From positions 186,001 to 250,000 of the forward strand of contig NZ_LIXJ01000003.1 in the NCBI RefSeq assembly GCF_001905795.1: 64,000 bases of DNA. Reading direction: 5' to 3'. The notes under the pieces are model-generated. The model saw only the letters and a list, made by a program, of their open reading frames with translations. It was not told the origin of the DNA and ran no database searches. The number at the start of each line of letters is the position of its first letter. The first letter of the stretch is position 1. The position numbers and the translations under genes are program-made. This DNA comes from Streptomyces sp. CB01580 (lineage in GTDB: Bacteria; Actinomycetota; Actinomycetes; Streptomycetales; Streptomycetaceae). Below are positions 43,717 through 53,649 of this stretch, piece by piece.

Positions 43717-44760
43717 TCAGACCTGGTCGGCCTTCTCCAGCGCGGTGCAGCAGGTGTCGACGATCAGCCGCGTGACGACGTACGGGTCGACGTTGGCGTT
43801 CGGCCGGCGGTCCTCGATGTAGCCCTTGCGGTCCCGCTCGACCTGCCACGGGATGCGGACCGAGGCGCCGCGGTCCGAGACGCCGTAGCTGTACTCGTTC
43901 CACGGGGCGGTCTCGTGCAGACCGGTCAGACGGTCGTCGATGCCCGCGCCGTAGTTCTTCACGTGGTCCATCGGCTTCGAGCCCTCGCCCATCGACTCGC
44001 ACGCGGTGATGATCGCCTCGTAGCCCTCGCGCATCGCCCTCGTGGAGAAGTTGGTGTGCGCACCCGCGCCGTTCCAGTCGCCCTTGACCGGCTTCGGGTC
44101 CAGGGTCGCGGACACGTCGAAGTCCTCGGCGGTGCGGTACAGCAGCCAGCGGGCGACCCACAGCTGGTCGGAGACCTCCAGCGGGGACAGCGGACCGACC
44201 TGGAACTCCCACTGGCCAGGCATCACCTCGGCGTTGATGCCGCAGATTCCGAGCCCCGCCCGCAGGCAGTTGTCGAGGTGCTTCTCGACGATGTCGCGGC
44301 CGAAGATCTCGTCGGCGCCGACGCCGCAGTAGTAGCCGCCCTGCGCGGCGGGGAAGCCTCCCTCGGGGAAGCCGAGCGGACGGTGGCCGTCGAAGAAGGT
44401 GTACTCCTGCTCGATGCCGAAGATCGGCTCCTGACCGGCGAACCGCTCGGCCACCTCGCGCAGCGAGGCGCGGGTGTTCGAGGTGTGAGGCGTCAGGTCG
44501 ATGTCGAGGACCTCGCACAGGACGAGGACGTCGTCGCCGCCCCGGATCGGGTCCGGACACGAGAACACCGGCTTGAGCACCAGGTCGGAGGAGCGTCCCT
44601 CGGCCTGGTGGGTGCTGGAGCCGTCGAAGCCCCAGAGCGGCAGCTCCGCCACCTCCCGCGAGGCGCCCGCGGCCATGATCTTCGTCTTGGAACGGAGCTT
44701 GGCGGTCGGCTCGGTGCCGTCGATCCAGATGTACTCGGCCTTGAACGTCACGGAAGCCAT
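43717..44760 (-). CDS. glnII: Glutamine synthetase II (eukaryotic-type)
   Basis: 347 residues, the usual GSII length. Motifs: KAEYIWIDGTEPTAKLRSKT, LPLWGFDGSSTHQAEG, FGIEQEYTFFD (metal-binding Glu), INAEVMPGQWEFQVGP, GDWNGAGAHTNFST (ATP/ammonia region) and RIPWQVERDRKGYIEDRRPN. GSII forms an octamer or decamer and is not adenylylated; the Tyr loop of GSI is absent. The ATG at 44760 is preceded at 62-99 nt by a four-element GlnR box, so expression should rise under nitrogen limitation. Second of three glutamine synthetase-like genes in the window. Confidence 0.97.
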   Translation of the reverse strand: MASVTFKAEYIWIDGTEPTAKLRSKTKIMAAGASREVAELPLWGFDGSSTHQAEGRSSDLVLKPVFSCPDPIRGGDDVLVLCEVLDIDLTPHTSNTRASLREVAERFAGQEPIFGIEQEYTFFDGHRPLGFPEGGFPAAQGGYYCGVGADEIFGRDIVEKHLDNCLRAGLGICGINAEVMPGQWEFQVGPLSPLEVSDQLWVARWLLYRTAEDFDVSATLDPKPVKGDWNGAGAHTNFSTRAMREGYEAIITACESMGEGSKPMDHVKNYGAGIDDRLTGLHETAPWNEYSYGVSDRGASVRIPWQVERDRKGYIEDRRPNANVDPYVVTRLIVDTCCTALEKADQV

Positions 44761-44821
44761 CCTTTGCGGGTCCTGCGGTGGTGCGGTCGGGTTTCTGCCG
44801 TCCTCAGAGTCGCAAGCCGCG

Positions 44822-44859
44822 ATTTCCCGTCCGTTGCCCGTATGTGAACCCGGTGTTAC
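44822..44859 (-). promoter_or_regulatory. GlnR box of glnII
   Basis: Read on the minus strand: GTAAC-n6-TTCAC-n6-GCAAC-n6-GAAAT, the a1-b1-a2-b2 layout with 11-nt pitch of the known Streptomyces GlnR site (gTnAc-n6-GaAAc repeated). Similar half sites recur at 44948-44963. Confidence 0.8.
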
Positions 44860-44989
44860 CGAAGGAGCCCGATGGTGCCGCGACAATCGGACCCTGTCGA
44901 GGCAATCGGTGTGACTGGGATATTCGGTTGTTACTGGGAGGGCGGGTGTGAACCCGTGTCACCGGGGAACCGCGAGGGCGTACCCGGTG

Positions 44990-46143
44990 CTACCGCGGGA
45001 TTCCGCCCGGCGCCCGGTGCCTGAGCAGCGCCTCGAAACCGGCGGACCGGATCCGGCGCAGCAACTCCTGCTCACTGGTGCCCAGGGCCGCCGCCGCGCC
45101 CGTGAGCCGCCAGTCCGCGGCGGCGAGCCGGTGCAGCAGATGGCCGCGCCTGATCTGCGCGTCCGACAGCCGGAACGTCTTCAGGTACGCCACCCGCCCC
45201 TTGTGATCGGTGATCGTCTCCCCGATGTGCCGGCCGTCCCCGTCGAGCCGGAACGGCGGCAGGAACCGCCACAGCGTGAACGATCCCATCCGGTACACCC
45301 GGTCGAAGGCGTACGACGTGTCCAGCAGCTCACGGGCGAACACTGTGTCGTGCGCCTCGGCCCAGACCCGCTCCTGGTCCCGTGCCGCCGCCCGCAGACC
45401 GGCGAGCGTCCGCAGATGCGGACCGTCGTCGATCCGCGCGGCGAACTCCGCCACCGGTCCGCCGTACAGCGCGTAGTGGTGGACCAGTTCCCCGTACATG
45501 TCCTGGACCAGCGAGCCGTGCAGCAGCCGGTAGTCGTCCGGATGCGGCACCACGAACGCTGCGGCGAGCGCGTCGGCCGCGTACACCATCACCCCGCACT
45601 GGCCGGGGTGGATCTCGAAGGTCCGCAGCGCGTCACCGAGCCCGCGCACCGACCACCCCATGTACGCGCTCTCGGCGCGCGGCGAGAGCCCGTCGCGCAG
45701 CGCCTGGCGCGACCACTCCTCCCAGGCGACGGAGGGGCCCCCGAAGTGCAGGGCGAGATACCCCTCCAGGGCGAGGTGCAGCGGCAGGAACCGCAGCCGG
45801 TCGCCGGGCTGCCGCTTCGCCATCCGGTGGTGACGGCCGCGCTGGAGCCGTACGGTCCGGGGCGGCCGGTTCCGCGACGCGTCGTCCCCTCCGGGACCGA
45901 GCTGCGTCCCGTACGCGGCGGTCTGCGCGCCCTCGCCGGACCAGTCGGCGACGAAGCCGTGCGGGATGTAGGAGATGTAGTGCGTGCGCGGGCCGACGTC
46001 GACGACGCCGGTCGCGGAGCCCGCGTAGACCTCGCGGTGCAGCCGGAGCCCCTCGACGGGCTCCTCGCGGACGAGCGGCACCAGCCGGATGCCGCCCCAC
46101 ACCTGGGCGGGCCGGGTGACGAGCCCGGTCGGTTCGAGCCGGT

Positions 46144-46147
<4 letters not shown>
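44990..46147 (-). CDS. ARPP-2-like protein coupled to the TROVE-vWA gene
   Basis: 385 residues from GTG 46147, which overlaps the TGA of the upstream gene (GTGA). It begins VNRLEPTGLVTRPAQVWGGIRLVPLVREEPVEGL and continues with GPRTHYISYIPHGFVADW and MAKRQPGDRLRFLPLHLALEGYLALHFGGP. From memory this matches Streptomyces proteins labelled ARPP-2 domain, which are associated with RNA-repair and phosphatase neighbourhoods. The C-terminal 70 residues (KTFRLSDAQIRRGHLLHRLAAADW and LGTSEQELLRRIRSAGFEAL) form helices resembling an HTH. No catalytic motif is certain. Its only clear context is the preceding Ro60-like gene, so a joint role in RNA handling is inferred. Confidence 0.75.
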
Positions 46148-47802
<1,655 letters not shown>

Positions 47803-48049
47803 GGTTCCCCCGTGGTGTCGCGCGCCGCCGTACGCGGGGGCGGCGAGACGCCGGCCGGGGAATGGGGGCGCGAACAGCGAAATCTTTGCTTCAGAGGCAA
47901 GTCCCGGAAGTCGCGGCCGGAGTCCCGCGGCCGGCCCCGCAAACGTATCCGGCGACCTCGTCCCGTGCCAACCGCGATACGGGTCCGGGGCGGCACGCTC
48001 GGGGCGCCGTGGCACGGGTCCGGAACGGGGGACCGGGCAGACTTGCCCC
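47803..48049. other. Divergent intergenic region upstream of the TROVE-vWA gene
   Basis: 247 bp with no ORF support. It contains a short TTGC/GCAA hairpin (around 47887-47902) and GC-rich dyads near 47930-47945. The downstream end carries AGACTT 7 nt before the Gfo ATG. Y-RNA-like genes often lie beside bacterial Ro genes, but no tRNA-like fold is visible by eye. Confidence 0.3.
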
Positions 48050-48964
48050 ATGACGACACATTCCCCGATTCCTCTGCGCGTCGGCCTCGTCGGTACGGGC
48101 CCCTGGGCCAGGAACACACAGGCACCCGCCCTCGCCGCCCACCCCGACGCGGTCCTGAGCGGCGTGTGGGGCCGCCGCCCCGAGGCGGCGGAGGCGCTGG
48201 CCGCCGCCCACGGGACCACGGCGTACAGCGACGGCACGGGCCTCGACGAGCTCTTCGCGGCCAGCGACGCCATCGCGTTCGCCGTGCCACCGGACGTCCA
48301 GGCCCATCTCGCCGCCCGCGCCGCGGCGACCGGACGCCATCTGCTGCTGGACAAGCCGGTCGCGACCACCATCGCGGGAGCCCGCGAGGTCGCCCGGGCC
48401 GTGGAGCAGTCCGGGGTCGCGTCCGTCGTCTTCTGCACTCTGCGGTTCGCCCCCGCCACCGCCGCCTGGATCGACGAACAGGCGGCCCTGGACGACTGGT
48501 TCACCGCCCACGCCCAGTGGATCGGAGCCCTGTACGCCCCCGACACGGCCAACGAGTACGCGGCCTCGCCCTGGCGCCGTGAGAAGGGCGGACTGTGGGA
48601 CGTCGGCCCGCACGTCCTGTCGGTCCTGCTCCCGGTGCTGGGTGACGTGACCGAGCTGACCGCCGCCCGCGGCCGTGCCGACACCACCCACCTGGTCCTC
48701 CGCCATACCTCCGGCGCTTCCAGCACGGTGACCCTGGCCCTGGGCGCGCCGGTGGGCGCAGTGGGCACCGAGATCGAGCTGCGCGGCGAACAGGGTGTCG
48801 TCACCCTGCCGCGATGGAGCGACGCGGTCGGCTCGTTCCGGGCGGCCGTCGACGCGCTCGTCGACTCGGCGCGCACGGGGGAGCCGCACCCGTGCGACGT
48901 ACGGTTCGGGCTGCGCCTGACGGAACTGCTGGCCGAGGCGGAGGAACAGGCGGGGAAACGGTAG
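48050..48964 (+). CDS. Gfo/Idh/MocA-family oxidoreductase
   Basis: 304 residues. Rossmann start LRVGLVGTGPWARNTQAPAL (G-x-G-x-x-A), then FAVPPDVQAHLAARAAATGRHLLLDKPVATT with the hallmark DKP lysine. The catalytic GLWDVGPHVLSVLLPVLG has the conserved Asp-x-x-x-His. At 304 residues it is on the short side for the family but complete. It uses NAD(P) to oxidise or reduce a sugar-like substrate; specificity is unknown. An AGACTT hexamer 7 nt before the ATG fits a leaderless mRNA. It is monocistronic and convergent with the ArsC-like gene. Confidence 0.9.
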   Translation: MTTHSPIPLRVGLVGTGPWARNTQAPALAAHPDAVLSGVWGRRPEAAEALAAAHGTTAYSDGTGLDELFAASDAIAFAVPPDVQAHLAARAAATGRHLLLDKPVATTIAGAREVARAVEQSGVASVVFCTLRFAPATAAWIDEQAALDDWFTAHAQWIGALYAPDTANEYAASPWRREKGGLWDVGPHVLSVLLPVLGDVTELTAARGRADTTHLVLRHTSGASSTVTLALGAPVGAVGTEIELRGEQGVVTLPRWSDAVGSFRAAVDALVDSARTGEPHPCDVRFGLRLTELLAEAEEQAGKR

Positions 48965-49143
48965 GGGAGGGGCGCGGTACCGGGCGGGTGCGGGGGATGC
49001 CACAGCGGTGGTGGGGTCGCGGGCTGCCGGGCGAGGCGGGGACAGGGGAAGCCGGGCGCGACACTTGGGCGCACCCGGCGTCCGGCCAGGGCCCGGCGCC
49101 CCGTCCCTCCTCAGCGCCCCCTCCCCCCAGCGCCTCACCCTCC

Positions 49144-49503
49144 TCAGCGCCCCAGGGCGTCCCGTACGGCCTCGTCCGTACGGGCCACGACGGCGGTCCC
49201 GTCGTCGGCCGTGATGATCGGCCGCTGGATCAGCTTCGGGTGCCCGGCGAGCGCCGAGATCCACCGCTCCCGCGAACCGGCCTCGCGCGGCCACTCCTTG
49301 AGCCCGAGGTCCTTCGCCTCCGCCTCCTGCGTACGAGTGATGTCCCACGGCTCCAGCCCGAGCCGGTCCAGCACGCCCCGGATCTCGTCCGGCGACGGCA
49401 CGTCCTCCAGGTAGCGGCGGACGGTGTACTCGGCACCCACGGCGTCGAGCAGATTCACCGCGCTGCGGCACTTCGAACAGGCGGGATTGATCCAGATCTC
49501 CAT
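49144..49503 (-). CDS. ArsC/Spx-family thioredoxin-fold protein (arsenate reductase-like)
   Basis: 119 residues from ATG 49503. It opens MEIWINPACSKCRSAVNLLD; the first Cys of the CxxC (Cys10) is the reactive residue of glutaredoxin-type ArsC. The downstream motif PKLIQRPIITADDGTAVVAR provides the conserved Arg-Pro pair. No ars operon genes are nearby, so arsenate reduction is not assured; Spx-like or YffB-like thiol functions are alternatives. It is divergent from the 89-residue conserved gene next to glnA. Confidence 0.85.
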   Translation of the reverse strand: MEIWINPACSKCRSAVNLLDAVGAEYTVRRYLEDVPSPDEIRGVLDRLGLEPWDITRTQEAEAKDLGLKEWPREAGSRERWISALAGHPKLIQRPIITADDGTAVVARTDEAVRDALGR

Positions 49504-49622
49504 GGTGCCAACGGTACGGGAGAAACCCTTCAAAGTGCCGCTGGCCAGGGCCGATTGTCAGTGGTGGGCCGTAAAATGGAGGGAGTTCGTGAGGGTTCCA
49601 CGACCGTGCCAGGAGGATGCCC

Positions 49623-49892
49623 ATGGCCGTTGCCGCAGTCACGACCGAGCAGTATCACAAGCCCTTGCGGAAGAAGCCGCTCCCCGCAGGACGGCCCCGC
49701 GAGTGGTACATCACCCACAACCGTCGCCTGAAGGCCATGCGCCTGGCGATCGCCCTGCTCGACACGGGCGTCTACTGTCCGTCGACCGCGACCGACCGCA
49801 GGATACGCGCGACCGCCGAGCGCATCGGCATCCATCCGCCGTCCGACACCACCTGCCGCATGGTCCGCTCCCTGATCCGCCACGGCCGCTGA
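49623..49892 (+). CDS. Conserved small basic protein adjacent to glnA
   Basis: 89 residues from ATG 49623, spaced 6 nt from AGGAGG; an ATG at 49617 is too close to the SD. The sequence is basic and helical: KPLRKKPLPAGRPREWYITH, RLKAMRLAIALLDTGVYCPS and RIRATAERIGIHPPSDTTCR. The last 40 residues look like a small helix-turn-helix. A TAAAAT -10 candidate is at 49572-49577. It converges with glnA across a shared hairpin. Its persistent position beside glnA in Streptomyces is recalled, not tested. Function unknown. Confidence 0.8.
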   Translation: MAVAAVTTEQYHKPLRKKPLPAGRPREWYITHNRRLKAMRLAIALLDTGVYCPSTATDRRIRATAERIGIHPPSDTTCRMVRSLIRHGR

Positions 49893-49926
49893 CGGCCGTC
49901 CGCCGACCCGCCCGTTCGCCCATCAC

Positions 49927-49965
49927 CCGGAGCCCGCACCCCGTACCCCGGGGCGCGGGCTCCGG
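49927..49965. terminator. Bidirectional terminator between the small gene and glnA
   Basis: CCGGAGCCCGC / GCGGGCTCCGG, an 11-bp stem, with a further CCCC/GGGG pair inside the loop. It lies between two converging genes. Confidence 0.75.
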
Positions 49966-50039
49966 TCCGCACCGTCAACCGTCCGGCCAGGCGGTCACAG
50001 TGGGTTCTGCGCCCCCGTGCAAGTCGCCCGGCCCGCTCC

Positions 50040-51449
50040 TTACAGGTCGAAGTACAGCTCGAACTCGTGCGGGTGCGGGCGCAGCTGGATCGGGGCGATC
50101 TCGTTGGTGCGCTTGTAGTCGATCCAGGTCTCGATCAGGTCGGCCGTGAAGACGCCGCCGGCCTGGAGGTACTCGTTGTCCGCCTCCAGCGCGTCCAGGA
50201 CGGCCGGGAGGGAGGTCGGGACCTGCTGGACGTTCGCGTGCTCCTCGGGGGCCAGCTCGTAGAGGTCCTTGTCGATCGGCTCGGCGGGCTCGATCTTGTT
50301 CTTGATGCCGTCGAGACCGGCCATCAGCAGCGCGGAGAAGGCGAGGTACGGGTTCGACGACGGGTCCGGGGCGCGGAACTCGACGCGCTTGGCCTTCGGG
50401 TTGGCGCCGGTGATCGGGATACGCATCGCGGCGGAGCGGTTGCGCTGCGAGTACACCAGGTTGACCGGGGCCTCGAAGCCGGGGACCAGGCGGTGGTAGG
50501 AGTTCACCGTCGGGTTGGTGAAGGCCAGCAGCGACGGGGCGTGCTTCAGGATGCCGCCGATGTAGTAGCGGGCCATGTCCGAGAGGCCCGCGTAGCCCTG
50601 CTCGTCGTAGAAGAGCGGCTGGCCACCGGCCCACAGGGACTGGTGGACGTGCATGCCGGAGCCGTTGTCGCCGAAGATCGGCTTCGGCATGAAGGTCGCG
50701 GTCTTGTTGTTGCGCCAGGCGACGTTCTTCACGATGTACTTGAAGAGCATCAGGTCGTCGGCGGCGGCGAGCAGCGTGTTGAACTTGTAGTTGATCTCGG
50801 CCTGGCCGGCGGTGCCGACCTCGTGGTGCTGGCGCTCGATCTCCAGACCGCTCTTCTCCAGCTCCAGGGACATCTCCGCACGCAGGTCGGCGAAGTGGTC
50901 GACCGGCGGGACCGGGAAGTAGCCGCCCTTGTAGCGGACCTTGTAACCCCGGTTGTTCTCCAGCGCGCCGGTGTTCCAGGCGCCGGCCTCGGAGTCGATG
51001 TGGTAGAAGCTCTCGTTCGACGACGTCTGGAACCGGACGCTGTCGAAGACGTAGAACTCGGCCTCGGGGCCGAAGAACGCGGTGTCGGCGATGCCGGTGG
51101 AGGCCAGGTACGCCTCGGCCTTCTTGGCCACGTTCCGGGGGTCGCGGCTGTACTGCTCGCCGGTGATCGGGTCGTGGATGAAGAAGTTGATGTTGACGGT
51201 CTTGTCGCGGCGGAACGGGTCGACACGGGCAGTCGACAGGTCCGCGCGCAGCGCCATGTCGGACTCGTGGATGGCCTGGAAGCCGCGGATCGACGAGCCG
51301 TCGAAGGCGAGGTCGTCGGCCGGGTCGAAGGTCGCCGCCGGGACCGTGACGTGCTGCATCACTCCGGGCAGGTCGCAGAACCGGACGTCGATGAACTTGA
51401 CGTCATTGTCCGCGATGTACTTCTTCGCGTCGTCGGCGTTCTGGAACAT
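50040..51449 (-). CDS. glnA: Glutamine synthetase I
   Basis: 469 residues, the GSI-beta length. GGAGGA lies close upstream of ATG 51449. Motifs: [81 protein letters not shown] and [14 protein letters not shown]. The adenylylation residue is Tyr397 exactly, in [10 protein letters not shown], so GlnE can switch it. It is the main ammonia-assimilating enzyme. A four-element GlnR box lies at 51547-51584, with a TATGGT -10 candidate at 51536-51531 after it. Confidence 0.98.
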   Translation of the reverse strand: MFQNADDAKKYIADNDVKFIDVRFCDLPGVMQHVTVPAATFDPADDLAFDGSSIRGFQAIHESDMALRADLSTARVDPFRRDKTVNINFFIHDPITGEQYSRDPRNVAKKAEAYLASTGIADTAFFGPEAEFYVFDSVRFQTSSNESFYHIDSEAGAWNTGALENNRGYKVRYKGGYFPVPPVDHFADLRAEMSLELEKSGLEIERQHHEVGTAGQAEINYKFNTLLAAADDLMLFKYIVKNVAWRNNKTATFMPKPIFGDNGSGMHVHQSLWAGGQPLFYDEQGYAGLSDMARYYIGGILKHAPSLLAFTNPTVNSYHRLVPGFEAPVNLVYSQRNRSAAMRIPITGANPKAKRVEFRAPDPSSNPYLAFSALLMAGLDGIKNKIEPAEPIDKDLYELAPEEHANVQQVPTSLPAVLDALEADNEYLQAGGVFTADLIETWIDYKRTNEIAPIQLRPHPHEFELYFDL

Positions 51450-51546
51450 CCAACTCCTCCTACTCCCGGCCCGGGAGGGACGGGGTTGTAGCCCATCGTG
51501 CGGCCAGTGCGGTGGCACGCGCTGGCCCCGACCATAGGCAGACCGG

Positions 51547-51584
51547 ATTTCTCAATCATGACCCATTTGTTTCGCAGAAGTTAA
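51547..51584 (-). promoter_or_regulatory. GlnR box of glnA
   Basis: Minus strand: TTAAC-n6-GAAAC-n6-GTCAT-n6-GAAAT, matching gTnAc-n6-GaAAc twice in 11-nt steps. It lies 98 nt upstream of the glnA ATG. Confidence 0.88.
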
Positions 51585-51675
51585 CCGGGCCGTGTGCGGG
51601 TGGTGCCTCTCGCCTGTTCGCCCGTCCGCGGACCCGCCCGGCCGGGGCCGCGGCCGGGCGCAGTACCGTGGTCGG

Positions 51676-52143
51676 GTGGACAAGAGGCAAGTAATCGGAT
51701 CGTGGCTCTCCGGACCGCGCGTGGCTGCCGAGGAGATGGGGGTCGACTTCGGCCACCGGGGCAAGCGGCTCGGACTGCCGGAGGACGGGCCGGGGTCCGT
51801 GGCACCGCTCGGCCGCCGCTTCGGTGCCCTCTTCATCGACTGGGCCCTGTGCATGCTGATCGCGTACGGGCTGTTCGCCCGCGGTGACCAGCAGGCGGTC
51901 GGGAACTGGGCCCTCGGCGTCTTTTTCGTGCTGAGCGTGCTCACCGTGGGGACCATCGGCTGCACGCCCGGCAAGCGCGTCCTGGGCATCAGGATCGTCG
52001 CCGAGAACGGTGGTCGGCTCGGCTTCGGGCGCGTCGTCGTCCGCAGCCTGCTGCTGTGCCTGGCCGTCCCCGCCCTGGTCTGGGACCGCGACGGGCGTGG
52101 TCTGCACGACCGCCTGTCCCGCGCCGTCCAGGTCCGCATCTGA
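51676..52143 (+). CDS. RDD-family small membrane protein
   Basis: 155 residues from GTG 51676 (VDKRQVIGSWL). A TACCGT hexamer ends 6 nt upstream (51664-51669), so the mRNA is probably leaderless. RDD signature: LGRRFGALFIDWAL in TM1, TPGKRVLGIRI in the loop and DRDGRGLHDRLSRAVQV at the C-terminus. Two or three helices cross the membrane. RDD proteins are poorly understood; ion or proton transport has been shown for some. It is divergent from glnA and convergent with the DUF4191 gene. Confidence 0.88.
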   Translation: MDKRQVIGSWLSGPRVAAEEMGVDFGHRGKRLGLPEDGPGSVAPLGRRFGALFIDWALCMLIAYGLFARGDQQAVGNWALGVFFVLSVLTVGTIGCTPGKRVLGIRIVAENGGRLGFGRVVVRSLLLCLAVPALVWDRDGRGLHDRLSRAVQVRI

Positions 52144-52199
52144 GTCCGGGACCGTCGTCCGGGTCATCCGGCGGCATGGGACGGCCGGCACAGGACGAC

Positions 52200-52248
52200 G
52201 GAAACGAGGGTGGGGCGGACCGAATCGGTCCGCCCCACCCTCGTTTCC
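52200..52248. terminator. 49-bp near-perfect palindrome terminator
   Basis: 52200-52223 is the exact reverse complement of 52225-52248, 24 bp each side of one central A. It lies between converging genes (RDD and DUF4191) and is the longest perfect dyad noticed in the window. Confidence 0.9.
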
Positions 52249-52267
52249 GTTTCCGCCGCGTCGGGCG

Positions 52268-52981
52268 TCAGCGCATCTTCCCGCCGCCGCCACGAGGCAT
52301 CCGCATGCCCTTCGGCATGGGACCCTTCGGCAGCGGCATGTTGCTCATCAGATCGCCCATCGCGCGCAGCCGGTCGTTGGCGGTGGTCACCTGCGGGCCG
52401 GTGAGCACCCGGGGCAGCTTCAGCATCTTGGTGCGCACCTTCTTCAGCGGCACCTGGCCCTCGTCGTTGCCGACGATGATGTCGTGCACCGGCACGTCGA
52501 TCAGGATGCGCGCCATCTTCTTCTTCTCGGCCGCGAGCAGCTGCTTCACCCGGTTCGGGTTGCCCTCGCCGACCAGCACGATGCCCGCCTTGCCGACGGC
52601 GCGGTGGATGACGTCCTGGCTGCGGTTCATCGCGACCGCGGGGGTCGTGGTCCAGCCGCGGCCCACCCGGTCGAGCACCGCCGCCGCGGCACCCGGCTGC
52701 CCCTCCATCTGCCCGAAGGCCGCGCGCTCGGCACGCCGCCCGAAGACGATCGCCATCGCGAGGAGAGCCAGTACGAAGCCCAGAATGCCCACGTAGACCG
52801 GGTGGTCGATCAGGAAGCCGACCCCGAGGAGGACACCGAAGGTGACGATTCCCACGCCCGCGACGACAAGACCGACCTTGGGATCGGTCCGCCGGGTCAT
52901 CTTGTAGGTCAGGGCGATCTGCTTGAGCCGCCCCGCGTTCTCGGCGCTCTCCGCGCCTTCAGTGTTTGCCTTCCTCGCCAT
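52268..52981 (-). CDS. DUF4191 membrane protein
   Basis: 237 residues from ATG 52981. The start is leaderless: TAAACT (52994-52989) ends 7 nt before it. The N-terminus is soluble (ENAGRLKQIALTYKMTRRTD), then two closely spaced helices (VGLVVAGVGIVTFGVLLGVGFLI and YVGILGFVLALLAMAIVFG), then a cytoplasmic domain with GRGWTTTPAVAMNRSQDVIHRAVG and GIVLVGEGNPNRVKQLLAAE, ending in a Pro/Gly/Met-rich basic tail. This is the actinobacterial DUF4191 architecture, commonly placed near lipA (as here). Function not established. Confidence 0.9.
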   Translation of the reverse strand: MARKANTEGAESAENAGRLKQIALTYKMTRRTDPKVGLVVAGVGIVTFGVLLGVGFLIDHPVYVGILGFVLALLAMAIVFGRRAERAAFGQMEGQPGAAAAVLDRVGRGWTTTPAVAMNRSQDVIHRAVGKAGIVLVGEGNPNRVKQLLAAEKKKMARILIDVPVHDIIVGNDEGQVPLKKVRTKMLKLPRVLTGPQVTTANDRLRAMGDLMSNMPLPKGPMPKGMRMPRGGGGKMR

Positions 52982-53000
52982 GCACAGAAGTTTACGTGGC

Positions 53001-53216
53001 TCAGGAACGGCGGTCGGCCGCGGCCTCCGGTACGTGCCCGGCCAGTACGTGCTCGGTCTCCACACGGTCCTCGGCCCGGCGGCGGTCCTCCAGGACGGCG
53101 GTCCAGGCGTTGCGGCGGGCGGTGCGCTGGCCGCCGCTCAGCAGCAGCGATTCGACGGCGCGAAGGGCATGGGTGACGGAAGGGAGGGTGGTGGCGCGTA
53201 CCGGCACGGCCTGCAT
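53001..53216 (-). CDS. Small conserved helical protein
   Basis: 71 residues from ATG 53216, with GAGGAG 9 nt upstream; a longer frame to 53570 is repeat-rich and rejected. It begins MQAVPVRATTLPSVTHALRA and continues VESLLLSGGQRTARRNAW, then a charged helix (EDRRRAEDRVETEHVLA). It resembles a short hypothetical protein found at this place in Streptomyces (recall). Possibly a small DNA- or RNA-contacting helical protein. It lies just upstream of the DUF4191 gene on the same strand. Confidence 0.75.
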   Translation of the reverse strand: MQAVPVRATTLPSVTHALRAVESLLLSGGQRTARRNAWTAVLEDRRRAEDRVETEHVLAGHVPEAAADRRS

Positions 53217-53649
53217 CGTGGAGATCTCCTCGGAGCGGATGTGCGGACCGGGTCGTGCGGACGAGCCGCGCGTACCCGGCTGCCCGGAACGGACGGCCCG
53301 GGGCGGACTGCTCCGGACCGCGTTGCGCGAAGCGGGTGGGGGAAGCGGGTGGGTGAGCGGTGGCGTGGGTGCGGGAAAGGGGACGGTGGCGGCGACAGCG
53401 GCGCGGGGTGCCGCCGCGGCGTGACCGCCCGGCGTCACCGTGCTGCGACCACCTGGTGTCACCGCACCGTGAGCACCCAGCGTCACTGTCAGGGGTGACC
53501 AGCGTATGACCGGGGGGCCACACACCAATGAAACCTCGATCCGGACGCGGCGCACGCCGAAGCGGCCCATATGCGCCTTTGACCTGCGAGGAGCGCACGG
53601 GGCCGCTTCGGACCGGTGATGACCGGAGAGTATTCGCCTGTGGGCGGAT
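53217..53649. other. Non-coding region between lipA and the 71-residue gene
   Basis: 433 bp. It contains a lipA terminator-like hairpin CCGAAGCGGCCC / GGGCCGCTTCGG (53557-53611, 31-nt loop with an inner TGCGC/GCGCA pair) and three imperfect 24-bp repeats at 53428-53501 built on a GTCACCG core. No gene was supported. Confidence 0.6.

Noticed and set aside
49144..49503. Arsenic-resistance locus
   Set aside because: Only an ArsC/Spx-like gene is present; no arsR, arsB or acr3 nearby.
53217..53570. N-terminal extension of the 71-residue protein
   Set aside because: Pro/Thr/Gly repeat composition reflecting the 24-bp repeats; ATG 53216 has a good RBS and begins the conserved part.
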